From NCBI GenBank assembly GCA_018895795.1, contig JAHINZ010000043.1, positions 1-12,981 of the forward strand: 12,981 nt of DNA. Direction: 5' to 3'. Within the stretch, counting starts at the first letter, position 1. Each line of letters opens with the position of its first letter. The notes beneath the pieces are model-generated. The model saw only the letters and a list, made by a program, of their open reading frames with translations. It was not told the DNA's origin and did no database searches. A program made the translations under genes and the position numbers. This stretch comes from Alphaproteobacteria bacterium (GTDB taxonomy: Bacteria > Pseudomonadota > Alphaproteobacteria > Caulobacterales > Caulobacteraceae). Below, piece after piece: positions 1-7,407 of the stretch.

Positions 1-35
1 ATCAAAGTGTCAGGTTAAACAACCCTAAAGTGTTT

Positions 36-64
36 TTGACTTCTCGAACGCGTGTGGCTACCTC
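36..64 (+). promoter_or_regulatory. Putative sigma-73-type promoter for the oxygenase gene
   Basis: TTGACTT at 36-42 and GCTACCTC at 57-64 are separated by 14 bases. The Caulobacter housekeeping consensus is TTGACGS, N10-14, GCTANAWC, so the -10 element matches 7 of 8 positions. Transcription would be expected to start about 7 bases after the -10 element, at or next to the ATG at 72, which predicts a leaderless mRNA. The call rests on motif matching only. Confidence 0.45.
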
Positions 65-71
65 GCCCCCC

Positions 72-692
72 ATGACCACGCGCTCGCTCTTCGTCACCCC
101 GCTCTATCAAGCCAGTCTCGCCGGCGAGAAGGGCTTCGAGGCCTTCATCGACGACCTGCACGACGCCTGTATCGCCGTGGCCGAGGAGGACGAGGCCGGC
201 CAGGCCTGGGCGCGGAACAAGGGCTATGGCGGCTACACCTCCTACGCCTCGCTGGACGACCTGCCCCAGCGCGACAGCCTGTTCGCCGACTTGAAGAAGA
301 AGCTCGACAAGCACGTCGTGGCGTTCGCCAAGGACCTGCGCTTTGACCTGGCGGGCGGCAAGCTGGTGATGGACAGTCTGTGGATCAACATCCTCGATCC
401 CGGCGGCCAGCACAGCGGCCATATCCATCCGCATAGCGTCATCTCGGGCACGGTCTATGTGACCATCCCGCCCGGCGCCTCGGCCCTGAAGTTCGAGGAT
501 CCGCGCCTGCCGATGATGATGGCCGCCCCCATCCGCGAGGCCGACGCGCCGGAAGGCCTGCAGCCGTTCGTCTATGTCCAGCCCGCGCCGGGCACGGTGC
601 TGCTGTGGGAAAGCTGGCTGCGCCATGAAGTGACGCCCAACCAGGCCGACGAGCAGCGGATCAGCGTCAGCTTCAACTACGCCTGGAAATAG
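72..692 (+). CDS. Putative 2-oxoglutarate/Fe(II)-dependent oxygenase, TIGR02466 family
   Basis: The product is 206 residues and is predicted to be a cytoplasmic non-haem iron oxygenase. The second half has the double-stranded beta-helix signature: H117-I-H119 followed by SGTVYV, a hydrophobic strand run, H185 in SWLRHEV, and R196 in QRISVSFN. In this fold the histidines bind iron and the arginine binds the 2-oxoglutarate carboxylate. Length and the conserved C-terminal segment fit the TIGR02466 family of uncharacterised putative oxygenases; the substrate is unknown. ATG at 72 is chosen over an in-frame GTG at 30 because homologous sequence begins at about TRSLFVTPLY and because the promoter elements at 36-64 lie between the two. 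No Shine-Dalgarno sequence precedes 72, which fits a leaderless message. The gene converges on the serine hydrolase gene with a 12-base gap. Confidence 0.8.
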   Translation: MTTRSLFVTPLYQASLAGEKGFEAFIDDLHDACIAVAEEDEAGQAWARNKGYGGYTSYASLDDLPQRDSLFADLKKKLDKHVVAFAKDLRFDLAGGKLVMDSLWINILDPGGQHSGHIHPHSVISGTVYVTIPPGASALKFEDPRLPMMMAAPIREADAPEGLQPFVYVQPAPGTVLLWESWLRHEVTPNQADEQRISVSFNYAWK

Positions 693-698
693 CCGACC

Positions 699-717
699 CG
701 AGGCTCAGGGCGCCTCG
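699..717. terminator. Short hairpin between convergent genes (weak terminator candidate)
   Basis: CGAGGC at 699-704 pairs perfectly with GCCTCG at 712-717 around a 7-base loop that contains the minus-strand stop codon of the serine hydrolase gene. It lies just after the oxygenase stop. No T-tract follows on either strand, so any termination here would be inefficient or factor-assisted. The stem is short and could be chance in GC-rich DNA. Confidence 0.3.
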
Positions 718-2021
718 AAGGCCGCGGCGCCCTTCATCTGCAGCCAGTCATGGACCGGCAGGCCATAGGCGCGGTCGAAAAACTCGCCCTGGAACCGGAA
801 GGGCAGGCTACCCTCGCTGTTCCACAGCATGACGATGCCGGTCTTGGTGACCGGGTCGAACATCATGGTCGAGCGGTAGCCGTTCACCGCGCCGCTGTGG
901 CCGACCAGCCTGTGGCCCTCATAGGTGAAGCTGCGCATCGCCAGGCCGTAGCCGGGCTTTTCCAGCGCCCGGCCAAACGGCGAGCCGCCATAGGGCCGGC
1001 CGGTATTGACGCGCGGACGCTGGATGTCGGCCACGCCCGCGTCCGGCAGGACGGCCAGGGCCAGGCCCATCTGCGCCTGCATCCACACCGCCAGATCCAG
1101 AATGCTGGAATTGACCCCGGCGGCGGCGGGCACCCGGTAATAGGCCTCGTCCACCACCGTCATGCGACCATTGCGCGTGGGCCGGGCCCAGGACTTGGCG
1201 GCGCGCAAACCGTCCAGGCCCAGGGTTGTTTGGGTCATGCCCAGCGGCAGGAACAGTCGCTCGCGCGCCTGGGCGGCGTAGGGCTGGTGGGTGGCGCTCT
1301 CCACCACCTCGCGGATCGCGTCATAGGCGATGTTCTGATAGCTGTGGCAGGCGCCGGGCGGGCACATCAAAGGCACGCTGGCCAGGCTTTCCCGGATCAG
1401 CTTGGGGTCGCGGCCGCCCTCCAGCCAGCCGTCATAGGCGTTCTTCGGCAGGCCCGTGCGCTGCGACAGCAACTGTTCGACCGTCAGGGTGTTCTGGGCG
1501 TCGCCCGGCAGGCGCAGGCTGGTGTTGAACTTGCCCAGAGGATCGCTCAACGACAGAACGCCGTGCTCGGCCAGGACGACGCTGAGCGTCGAGGCCACGG
1601 TCTTGGACAGAGAGGCCCAGCGGAAGACCGTATTGGCCCCGATCTTTTCATCGCCCCCAGGCGTGGTGGCGCCATAGCCGCGCACGAACGACAGGCGACC
1701 GTTCTCCACCACGGCGACCGCCAGGCCTTCCATGGCCTTGTCGGTCATCATCGTCTTCAGGCGGGCGTCCAGGGCGCGATAGTCGATGTCGCCGCGCCAG
1801 TCCTCGGGCTTCAGCGGCGGCTTGACGGGCGGCGGCGACGGCGCGGGCGCGATCGCCACCGTCAGGGCGGGCGGCTTGGGCGCCTTTGATCCCCGCCAGG
1901 CCACCAGGCTCAGCGCGCCGACGACGAAGGTCAGAACCACGGCGGCGGCGACCGCCACCCGCACGTCGCGCCAGGGTCTTTGCTGCGAGAGGGCGGTCCG
2001 GATCTGGTCGAAGGGTGTCAT
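705..2021 (-). CDS. Membrane-anchored class C beta-lactamase-like serine hydrolase
   Basis: This is a 438-residue protein of the beta-lactamase/penicillin-binding-protein-like (CubicO type) superfamily. A short cytoplasmic N-terminus is followed by one transmembrane helix at about 21-42, a proline/alanine-rich linker at about 48-72, and the catalytic domain at about 75-430, so the enzyme should face the periplasm. The three active-site motifs are visible: S137-L-S-K140 (SxxK, nucleophile Ser137), Y228-Q-N230 (YxN) and H375-S-G377 (HxG in place of KTG). Family members include esterases, D-aminopeptidases and carboxypeptidases as well as true lactamases, so antibiotic hydrolysis should not be assumed. 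ATG at 2021 is chosen because it directly precedes the membrane anchor; no good Shine-Dalgarno is present. The gene lies downstream of the glucose dehydrogenase-like gene on the same strand, separated by 165 bases with a large inverted repeat, so it is probably not a simple operon partner. Confidence 0.85.
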   Translation of the reverse strand: MTPFDQIRTALSQQRPWRDVRVAVAAAVVLTFVVGALSLVAWRGSKAPKPPALTVAIAPAPSPPPVKPPLKPEDWRGDIDYRALDARLKTMMTDKAMEGLAVAVVENGRLSFVRGYGATTPGGDEKIGANTVFRWASLSKTVASTLSVVLAEHGVLSLSDPLGKFNTSLRLPGDAQNTLTVEQLLSQRTGLPKNAYDGWLEGGRDPKLIRESLASVPLMCPPGACHSYQNIAYDAIREVVESATHQPYAAQARERLFLPLGMTQTTLGLDGLRAAKSWARPTRNGRMTVVDEAYYRVPAAAGVNSSILDLAVWMQAQMGLALAVLPDAGVADIQRPRVNTGRPYGGSPFGRALEKPGYGLAMRSFTYEGHRLVGHSGAVNGYRSTMMFDPVTKTGIVMLWNSEGSLPFRFQGEFFDRAYGLPVHDWLQMKGAAAFEAP

Positions 2022-2039
2022 GCGTTCACGTCGTATCAC

Positions 2040-2142
2040 TTGTCGCGGCGCCGAACCCGCGCCTGAGCCGTCCCTCGCGTGTCTTAGCCCTTCGCCGCGC
2101 GGCGACAAGGTTCAGGCGCGGGTTTTCGCGGCGCAACGACAA
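2040..2142. repeat. Long nested imperfect inverted repeat in the gap between two minus-strand genes
   Basis: AACCCGCGCCTGA at 2054-2066 is perfectly repeated in inverse at 2112-2124. Pairing continues outward after a 4-base bulge (GCGCCG at 2048-2053 with 2129-2134), then a 2-base mismatch, then TTGTCG at 2040-2045 with 2137-2142. The total is about 25 base pairs. The 45-base loop contains a second self-complementary element, CGCCGCGCGGCG, flanked by weaker pairing. It follows the dehydrogenase stop by about 45 bases and ends about 19 bases before the hydrolase ATG. It could act as a terminator for the first gene, as structured 5' leader RNA of the second, or as a small intergenic repeat element. 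No T-tract marks it as a classical intrinsic terminator. Confidence 0.65.
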
Positions 2143-2186
2143 TCATCGAAGGCTGCGACCCCGCTCGCGGCCGCGACGGACGATCC

Positions 2187-3044
2187 CTACCCCCCGTGTG
2201 CGAAGCCGGGATAGAGCGCCATCCCGCCGTCGACGAACAGCGTGGTCCCGGTGACATAGTCGGACGCGTCCGAGGCCAGCCAGACGGCGGCCTGGGCGAC
2301 GTCATCGGGCTCGCCGATCCGGCCATAGGGCGCCAGTTCCATCAGGGCGGCATAGGCTTCGGGGGTGTCCCAGGCCGAGCGGTTGATAGGCGTGCGGATG
2401 GCGCCGGGCGCGATGGCGTTGACGCGGATCCGATCGGGCGCGACCTCCTGGGCCAGGGTCTGCATCAGCATCATCACCCCGCCCTTGGACGCGGCGTAGT
2501 TGGCGTGTCCGGCCCAGGGGATCCGCTGGTGCACTGAACTCATGCAGATGATCTTGCCCGCCGCGCGCGACACGGCCGGATCCACCCCGCGGCGGCGAAA
2601 TTCGCGCACCGCGGCCCGATGGCACAGGAACTGGCCGGTCAGGTTGACGTCCAGCACCTTGTTCCACTGCTCAAGGGTCATGTCGGTGATGGCCGCGTCG
2701 CGCTGCAGGCCGGCATTGGTCACGGCGATGTGCAGCGTGCCCCATTCGGCGATGGCCCGCGCGAACATCGTTTCGACCTCGTCCTCCTGGCTGACGTCGG
2801 CCCGCAGCACCAGGGCCCGTCGGCCCAGGCCTTCGATCCGCTGGGCCACCGCCTCGGCGCCGGCCTGATCGCTGACATAGTTGACCACCACATCCGCCCC
2901 GGCCCGTGCCAGACCCAGGGCGACGCCTTGGCCGATGCCTGAACTGGCGCCGGTCACCAGCGCCGCCTGTCCGGCTAGCACCGGATGATAGCCGATCGCC
3001 GGCGCCGGTTGTTCTTCCTGTGCGGAGGCGATTTTGGAGGTCAT
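2187..3044 (-). CDS. Short-chain dehydrogenase, glucose 1-dehydrogenase-like
   Basis: This 285-residue Rossmann-fold oxidoreductase is of the classical short-chain dehydrogenase type. Visible are the cofactor motif TGASSGIG at 31-38, TNAG at 109-112, and the catalytic tetrad N134, S170, Y183, K187 (YAASK). The stretch SSVHQRIPW before the catalytic Tyr, GAIRTPIN at about 214-221 and the C-terminal VDGGMALYPGF closely resemble Bacillus glucose 1-dehydrogenases (EC 1.1.1.47), so oxidation of beta-D-glucose to gluconolactone with NAD(P) is the best guess. About 20 extra N-terminal residues precede the first strand. ATG at 3044 is preferred; an in-frame TTG at 3083 would add only non-conserved residues. 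The gene is divergent from a GH15 glycosidase that would generate glucose, which supports a sugar role. Another polyol or sugar substrate remains possible. Confidence 0.85.
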   Translation of the reverse strand: MTSKIASAQEEQPAPAIGYHPVLAGQAALVTGASSGIGQGVALGLARAGADVVVNYVSDQAGAEAVAQRIEGLGRRALVLRADVSQEDEVETMFARAIAEWGTLHIAVTNAGLQRDAAITDMTLEQWNKVLDVNLTGQFLCHRAAVREFRRRGVDPAVSRAAGKIICMSSVHQRIPWAGHANYAASKGGVMMLMQTLAQEVAPDRIRVNAIAPGAIRTPINRSAWDTPEAYAALMELAPYGRIGEPDDVAQAAVWLASDASDYVTGTTLFVDGGMALYPGFAHGG

Positions 3045-3122
3045 GATCTGGTTCTCGGGGCGCAAGAGGTGAGACCCTCTCAACGCGCCGGCCCGCTAGC
3101 AGTTTCGGAACCTCCGCTGTTT

Positions 3123-3140
3123 GGGAAACCTTGGCTTCCC
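3123..3140. promoter_or_regulatory. Candidate operator dyad in the divergent dehydrogenase/GH15 promoter region
   Basis: GGGAAACCTTGGCTTCCC is an 18-base imperfect dyad (GGGAA-x-CC-TT-GG-x-TTCCC) in the 150-base divergent intergenic region. It lies about 79 bases from the dehydrogenase start and 55 from the glycosidase start. A two-fold symmetric site there could bind a dimeric regulator acting on both genes. No regulator gene lies beside it, so this is a pattern observation only. Confidence 0.3.
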
Positions 3141-3194
3141 CCAGCCGTTCCTTGCACGAGCCCGCGACGCGTGGGCGGCGGATTGAGAGACCTT

Positions 3195-5030
3195 GTGACG
3201 AGCCAGATCGCCGACTACGCCCTGATCGGCGATTGCGAAACCGCCGCCCTCGTGGGCCGTGACGGATCGATCGACTGGCTCTGCTGGCCGAGGTTCGATT
3301 CCGACGCCTGCCTCGCGGCGATCCTTGGCGACCGCTCCAATGGCCGATGGAAGATCGCGGCGCGCGGCGAGGCGACGATCAGCCGCCGCTACCGGCCCGG
3401 GACGTTGATCCTGGAAACCACTTTCGTCACTGACACAGGCCGGGCCGTGCTGATCGACTTCATGCCGCCCCGCGGCTCCGCCTCCGACATCGTGCGCATC
3501 GTCCGCGGCCTGGAAGGCGTCGTCGACATGGACATGGATCTGGTCCTGCGGTTTGGCTATGGCGCCCTGACACCCTGGGTCACCCGCCGCGAGGACGGGG
3601 CCCTGGTGGCCGTCGCCGGGCCCGACATGACGGTGCTGCACAGCGACGCGGCGTTCCACGGGCATGACATGTCCACCGCCGCCGAGTTTGAGGTGAGTTC
3701 GGGGCAGGAGCTGGCCTTCGTCCTGACCTATTGCCCCTCGATCGCGCCGTTGCCCAAGGCCATCGATCCCCGCCGCGCCGAGGAGCACACCGAGGCGTTC
3801 TGGCGCGAATGGACTGAACGCTGCTCGGTGGCCGGACCCTATGCCGACGCGATCCTGCGCTCGCTGATCACCCTGAAAGCCCTGACCTATGCGCCGACCG
3901 GGGGCATCGTCGCCGCGCCGACCGCGTCGCTGCCTGAAGCGCCGGGCGGGGTGCGCAACTGGGACTATCGTTTCTGCTGGATCCGGGACGCGACCCTCAG
4001 CCTTTTGGCCCTGATGAATGCCGGATGTTACGAAGAGGCGGCCGCCTGGCGCGACTGGCTGCTGCGCGCCGCCGCCGGCGATCCGGCCCAGATGCAGATC
4101 ATGTACGGCATCGGCGGCGAGCGTCGCCTGGTCGAATGGGAGGCCGATTGGCTGGCCGGTCATCACGGCGCACGGCCCGTCCGGATCGGCAACGCCGCGC
4201 ACCAGCAGTTCCAGCTGGACGTCTATGGCGAGCTGATGGACGCCTTGGCCCAGGCCCGGCGCGGCGGACTGGGCCACGACGACGCGACCTGGGCCTTGCA
4301 GCGCGCGGTCATCGACCATGTCGCCACGGTCTGGGACCAGCCCGACGAGGGCATCTGGGAGGTTCGCGGCGAGCGTCGGCGTTTTACTCATTCAGGCGTC
4401 ATGGCCTGGGTGGCGCTGGATCGGGCGGTCCAGGCCCTCGAGCAACAGCAGATCGACGGACCGCTGGAAGCGTGGCGCGCGCTGCGCGACCATATCCATG
4501 CCGAAGTCTGCGAGCATGGCTTCAATGGCGACCGGGGATGCTTCCAGCGCGCCTTTGACGACCCGACGATGGACGCCAGCCTGTTGCTGATGGCTCAGGT
4601 GGGCTTTCTGGCCCCGGATGATCCGCGCTTCTTGGCCACGGTCGAGGCGATCGAACAGGATCTTCTGCGCGATGGTCTGGTGCTGCGTTACGACACCCTC
4701 TCCGGCGGCGATGGCCTGCCGCCCGGCGAAGGCGCCTTCCTGGCCTGCAGTTTCTGGCTGGCCGACGCCTACTGGGTGATTGGCCGCCACGCCGACGCCC
4801 GCGCCCTGTTCGAGCATCTGCTGAGCCTGGCCAATGACCTGGGCCTTCTGGCCGAGGAATATGATCCGCGGACGCAAAGCCTGGTCGGCAATTTTCCCCA
4901 GGCGTTCTCGCACGTCGGCTTGATCAACACCGCCTTCAACCTGTCGCGGGTCGAAAAGCCCACCGACCAGCGTCACGAGGCTGGGTCACAGCCGCCGCAG
5001 GACGCCGGCCGTGGGACGGTCGAGGGGTGA
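3195..5030 (+). CDS. Glycoside hydrolase family 15 protein (trehalase/glucoamylase type)
   Basis: The product is 611 residues with the architecture of bacterial GH15 trehalases: an N-terminal beta-domain (TREH_N-like, about 1-200, opening with DYALIGDCETAALVGRDGS) and an (alpha/alpha)6 barrel at about 215-585. Landmarks are NWDYRFCWIRDA at 255-266, GIWEVRG at 386-392 with the likely general acid E389, and LLAEEYDP at 551-558 with the likely general base E554 or E555, followed by GNFPQAFSH. It should be an inverting exo-enzyme releasing beta-D-glucose from trehalose or alpha-glucans; sequence alone does not settle which. No signal peptide is seen, so it is probably cytoplasmic. GTG at 3195 is chosen because family proteins begin a few residues before DYALIGD and GAGAG lies just upstream. 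The open frame extends further upstream but overlaps the divergent gene. The stop lies 4 bases from the end of a convergent gene. Confidence 0.9.
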   Translation: MTSQIADYALIGDCETAALVGRDGSIDWLCWPRFDSDACLAAILGDRSNGRWKIAARGEATISRRYRPGTLILETTFVTDTGRAVLIDFMPPRGSASDIVRIVRGLEGVVDMDMDLVLRFGYGALTPWVTRREDGALVAVAGPDMTVLHSDAAFHGHDMSTAAEFEVSSGQELAFVLTYCPSIAPLPKAIDPRRAEEHTEAFWREWTERCSVAGPYADAILRSLITLKALTYAPTGGIVAAPTASLPEAPGGVRNWDYRFCWIRDATLSLLALMNAGCYEEAAAWRDWLLRAAAGDPAQMQIMYGIGGERRLVEWEADWLAGHHGARPVRIGNAAHQQFQLDVYGELMDALAQARRGGLGHDDATWALQRAVIDHVATVWDQPDEGIWEVRGERRRFTHSGVMAWVALDRAVQALEQQQIDGPLEAWRALRDHIHAEVCEHGFNGDRGCFQRAFDDPTMDASLLLMAQVGFLAPDDPRFLATVEAIEQDLLRDGLVLRYDTLSGGDGLPPGEGAFLACSFWLADAYWVIGRHADARALFEHLLSLANDLGLLAEEYDPRTQSLVGNFPQAFSHVGLINTAFNLSRVEKPTDQRHEAGSQPPQDAGRGTVEG

Positions 5031-5034
5031 CGCC

Positions 5035-5673
5035 TCAGGCCGCGGCGGGCTGAGGCTTGGCGTCCGTTGGCCGGCCCCTCCACCCGCGCTCCAGCGTCCA
5101 GGCGGCGATGCCCAGCCACAGCAGGCCCAGGAACGCATGGCCGCGCTGCCACAGACCGACATCGCCGCCGGTGCGCACGTTCCACACCCCGGTCAGCAGG
5201 GCCAGCACCAGCAACAGGCCGAAGAACCAGGCCAGAGAGAACACGGCCAGGCGGCGATGACCGGGCGCGCGCCACAGAGCCCAGGCGGTGAACAGCGGGG
5301 CGAACTGGATGGCCAAGCCCACCCCGCAGGCGCGGTGCATCTCATCGGGCCAGTGGAACAGGCCGGCGAAGATCGCGCCCAGACCGGTCAGGGCCACCCA
5401 CAGGCCGGCGAAGGCCGAGACCGTGCGCCGGCCGCCGGCGTGTTCCAGAGCGTGGGTGAAGCCGGCCCCGGCCAGCAGGCCTGCGGCCCCCGCCAGGATC
5501 ATGCCGATATTGAAGATCAACGGCGTCGGGGCGGCCGGACCGCCCAGCTCGCTGATGAACTGGGCGCCCTGGTCGAAGCCGGGAAACAGCCTCTGGGCCA
5601 GCCACACGTCGGCCACCATGACCACCGGCGTGATCACGCCGATCTTCAGGAAGGCGCTGGTGGGGGCAGGCAC
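5035..5673 (-). CDS. DUF998 family multipass membrane protein
   Basis: This 212-residue protein is almost entirely hydrophobic, with six predicted transmembrane helices at about 8-27, 50-72, 85-106, 115-134, 142-162 and 175-193, and a short charged C-terminal tail. The pattern of an early PGFD...ISELG loop, then FNIGM, then a second set of helices fits the DUF998 family of inner-membrane proteins, whose function is not established. The start is a GTG at 5673 with GAGG about 9 bases upstream on the minus strand. The gene lies 63 bases downstream of the M28 peptidase gene on the same strand and could be co-transcribed with it. It converges on the GH15 gene with only 4 bases between stops, so the two transcripts probably overlap. 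Confidence 0.75.
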   Translation of the reverse strand: MPAPTSAFLKIGVITPVVMVADVWLAQRLFPGFDQGAQFISELGGPAAPTPLIFNIGMILAGAAGLLAGAGFTHALEHAGGRRTVSAFAGLWVALTGLGAIFAGLFHWPDEMHRACGVGLAIQFAPLFTAWALWRAPGHRRLAVFSLAWFFGLLLVLALLTGVWNVRTGGDVGLWQRGHAFLGLLWLGIAAWTLERGWRGRPTDAKPQPAAA

Positions 5674-5736
5674 GGCGTTAAGCCTCGAAAACTAGGAGCA
5701 CGGCAGAATCCCTTCCGCCGCCCTCCGGGTCAATCC

Positions 5737-7407
5737 CTACTTCGCCGCCGACGGATGTCCCGCCGGGGCGAAGCGGCCGCCGAAGAAGTCGCCGGCCTTC
5801 CACACCGGCCGGGCCGGCGCGTCGGCCAGTTCGCGGGCGATCTCGTAATTGACCAGGGCGAACTTGGCCGCGGCGTCATAGTCGATCGGCTGGGTCAGGT
5901 CGTCGCCGGGCTTGTGATAGTGGGTGGCCAGGAAGTCCTTGAAGGCCTTCTCGCCGCCGTTCTGGAAGCCGGTCATCAGGAACACGGACGGCACGCCTTG
6001 CTCGACGAAGCGATAGTGGTCGCTGCGGGTGAACAGGCCTTCCTCGGGCAGCGGGTCGGGCGACAGGGCCACGCCCACGCGACCGGCGGCGCGGGCCACG
6101 GCCGGACCCAGGGTCGAGCGGTCGGCCCCGAACGCCACGACGTCGGTGAACGGATACAGCAGCACCGGCATGTCCAGGTTCACGTCGGCGGCGATGTCGG
6201 CCTTGGGCACGGTCGGGGTGTTGGCGAAATAGTCCGAACCGACCAGACCCTTTTCCTCGCCGGTCAGGGCCAGCAGCACGATGCTGCGCCTGGGCTTGGT
6301 CTTGGCGTCCCTGAAGCCGCGCGCCACCTCCAGCAGGGTGGCGATCCCCGAGGCGTTGTCGAGCGCGCCGTTGTTGATCTTGTCGGCGCCGTCCTTGGCG
6401 TGGGTGCTGAGGCCGATATGGTCCAGGTGGGCGCTGAGGATGATGGTCTGGGCCTTCAGCCTGGGGTCGCGGCCTTCGATCAGGCCGACGACATTGCGGC
6501 TCTCGCGGGTTTCAATCTCGCTCTTCAGCGCCACCGCGGCCGTGAACGGCAGGTCAAAGCCCTTGACCAGGCCGTCGGGCGTCTCCGCCGCCGCCAGCGC
6601 CGCGTCCAGGGCGACGGGCGCGCCGGCGAACAGCTTGGCCGCGCCCTTGGGGCTGATCGACAGCAGGCCGGGGGCCGCGACGCCGCGTACATGGCCCTGG
6701 CCGTTGGTCTCGCGCCAGGTCATCCGCCAGTCGCGATAGCCGGTCAGGCCGCGCGCGAACGGTCGTCGGGCTTCGCCGCTGGTGGTCGACAGGTTGATGA
6801 CCCCGACCGCGCCGCGCCGGGCGGCCTCCTCGCGTTTGACGGTGGCGCTGCCGAAGTGGGCCCGTTCCTCGGTCTGCAGGCCGCTGGGCGCGCCGTTCAG
6901 CATCACGACGATCTTGCCCTTCACGTCGAGGCCCGCATAGTCGTCGCGGCCCCGCTCGGGGGCGACCAGGCCATAGCCGACAAAGACCAGCGGCGCGGTG
7001 ATCGTCACCTCGGCCGCCTGGGCCTGGGCCATGGGCAGATAGTCTTCGCCGAAGGTCAGGGCTGCGGCCTTGCCGTCGGGGCCGGCGATGCTGAAAGCGC
7101 CTTCGGAGGCGTTCTTGTAGGCCAGCAGCGGCACATGCTGCTCATAGGCGCCGTTGTCGCCGGCCGGCTTGACGCCCAGCAGGGCGTATTGGGCGGCCAC
7201 ATAGTTGGCGGCGATGTCGAAGCCGCGCGTGCCGGCCTCGCGGCCCTCCATCAGATCGTCGGCCAGAAAGGTCATGTGGGCGCGGATCGCGGCCGGCGAC
7301 GGCGTGAAGCTGACCGCGGGCGTCTTGGCCTTGGGGGCGGCGAAGGTGGGTTGGGCGACCATCAGCATGGCGGCGCCCAGAAGGGCCGCGCGGCGCGAAA
7401 GGAACAT
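5737..7407 (-). CDS. Exported M28-family zinc metallopeptidase with PA-type insert
   Basis: The product is 556 residues. It begins with a signal peptide, MFLSRRAALLGAAMLM... with a likely cleavage near TFA-A at 23-24. The SRRAALL run resembles a twin-arginine signal, though Sec export is also possible. A protease-associated-like insert occupies about 135-255, and the catalytic M28 domain about 300-525. The five zinc ligands and catalytic residues of the family are visible: H327 (SAHLDH), D350 (GALDNASG), E384-E385 (TGEEKG), D412 (NLDMP) and H464 (RSDHYRF). Such enzymes are aminopeptidases or dipeptidases with a binuclear zinc site in the periplasm or outside the cell. ATG at 7407 is chosen over an upstream in-frame ATG at 7545 because it begins the signal peptide and has GGAG upstream. 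The DUF998 gene follows on the same strand. Confidence 0.9.
   Translation of the reverse strand: MFLSRRAALLGAAMLMVAQPTFAAPKAKTPAVSFTPSPAAIRAHMTFLADDLMEGREAGTRGFDIAANYVAAQYALLGVKPAGDNGAYEQHVPLLAYKNASEGAFSIAGPDGKAAALTFGEDYLPMAQAQAAEVTITAPLVFVGYGLVAPERGRDDYAGLDVKGKIVVMLNGAPSGLQTEERAHFGSATVKREEAARRGAVGVINLSTTSGEARRPFARGLTGYRDWRMTWRETNGQGHVRGVAAPGLLSISPKGAAKLFAGAPVALDAALAAAETPDGLVKGFDLPFTAAVALKSEIETRESRNVVGLIEGRDPRLKAQTIILSAHLDHIGLSTHAKDGADKINNGALDNASGIATLLEVARGFRDAKTKPRRSIVLLALTGEEKGLVGSDYFANTPTVPKADIAADVNLDMPVLLYPFTDVVAFGADRSTLGPAVARAAGRVGVALSPDPLPEEGLFTRSDHYRFVEQGVPSVFLMTGFQNGGEKAFKDFLATHYHKPGDDLTQPIDYDAAAKFALVNYEIARELADAPARPVWKAGDFFGGRFAPAGHPSAAK

Noticed and set aside
705..2021. Antibiotic-resistance beta-lactamase
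   Set aside because: The motifs are those of the broad serine hydrolase superfamily, with HSG rather than KTG and a membrane anchor with a proline-rich linker. Resistance cannot be inferred from these.
2022..2186. Small coding genes in the gap between the hydrolase and dehydrogenase genes
   Set aside because: The open frames here are Arg/Pro-rich, extend into neighbouring genes antisense, and lack ribosome sites; the gap is better explained by the inverted repeat.
2985..3194. Upstream extension of the GH15 reading frame
   Set aside because: It overlaps the start of the divergent dehydrogenase gene, and GH15 proteins begin near DYALIGD, just after the GTG at 3195.
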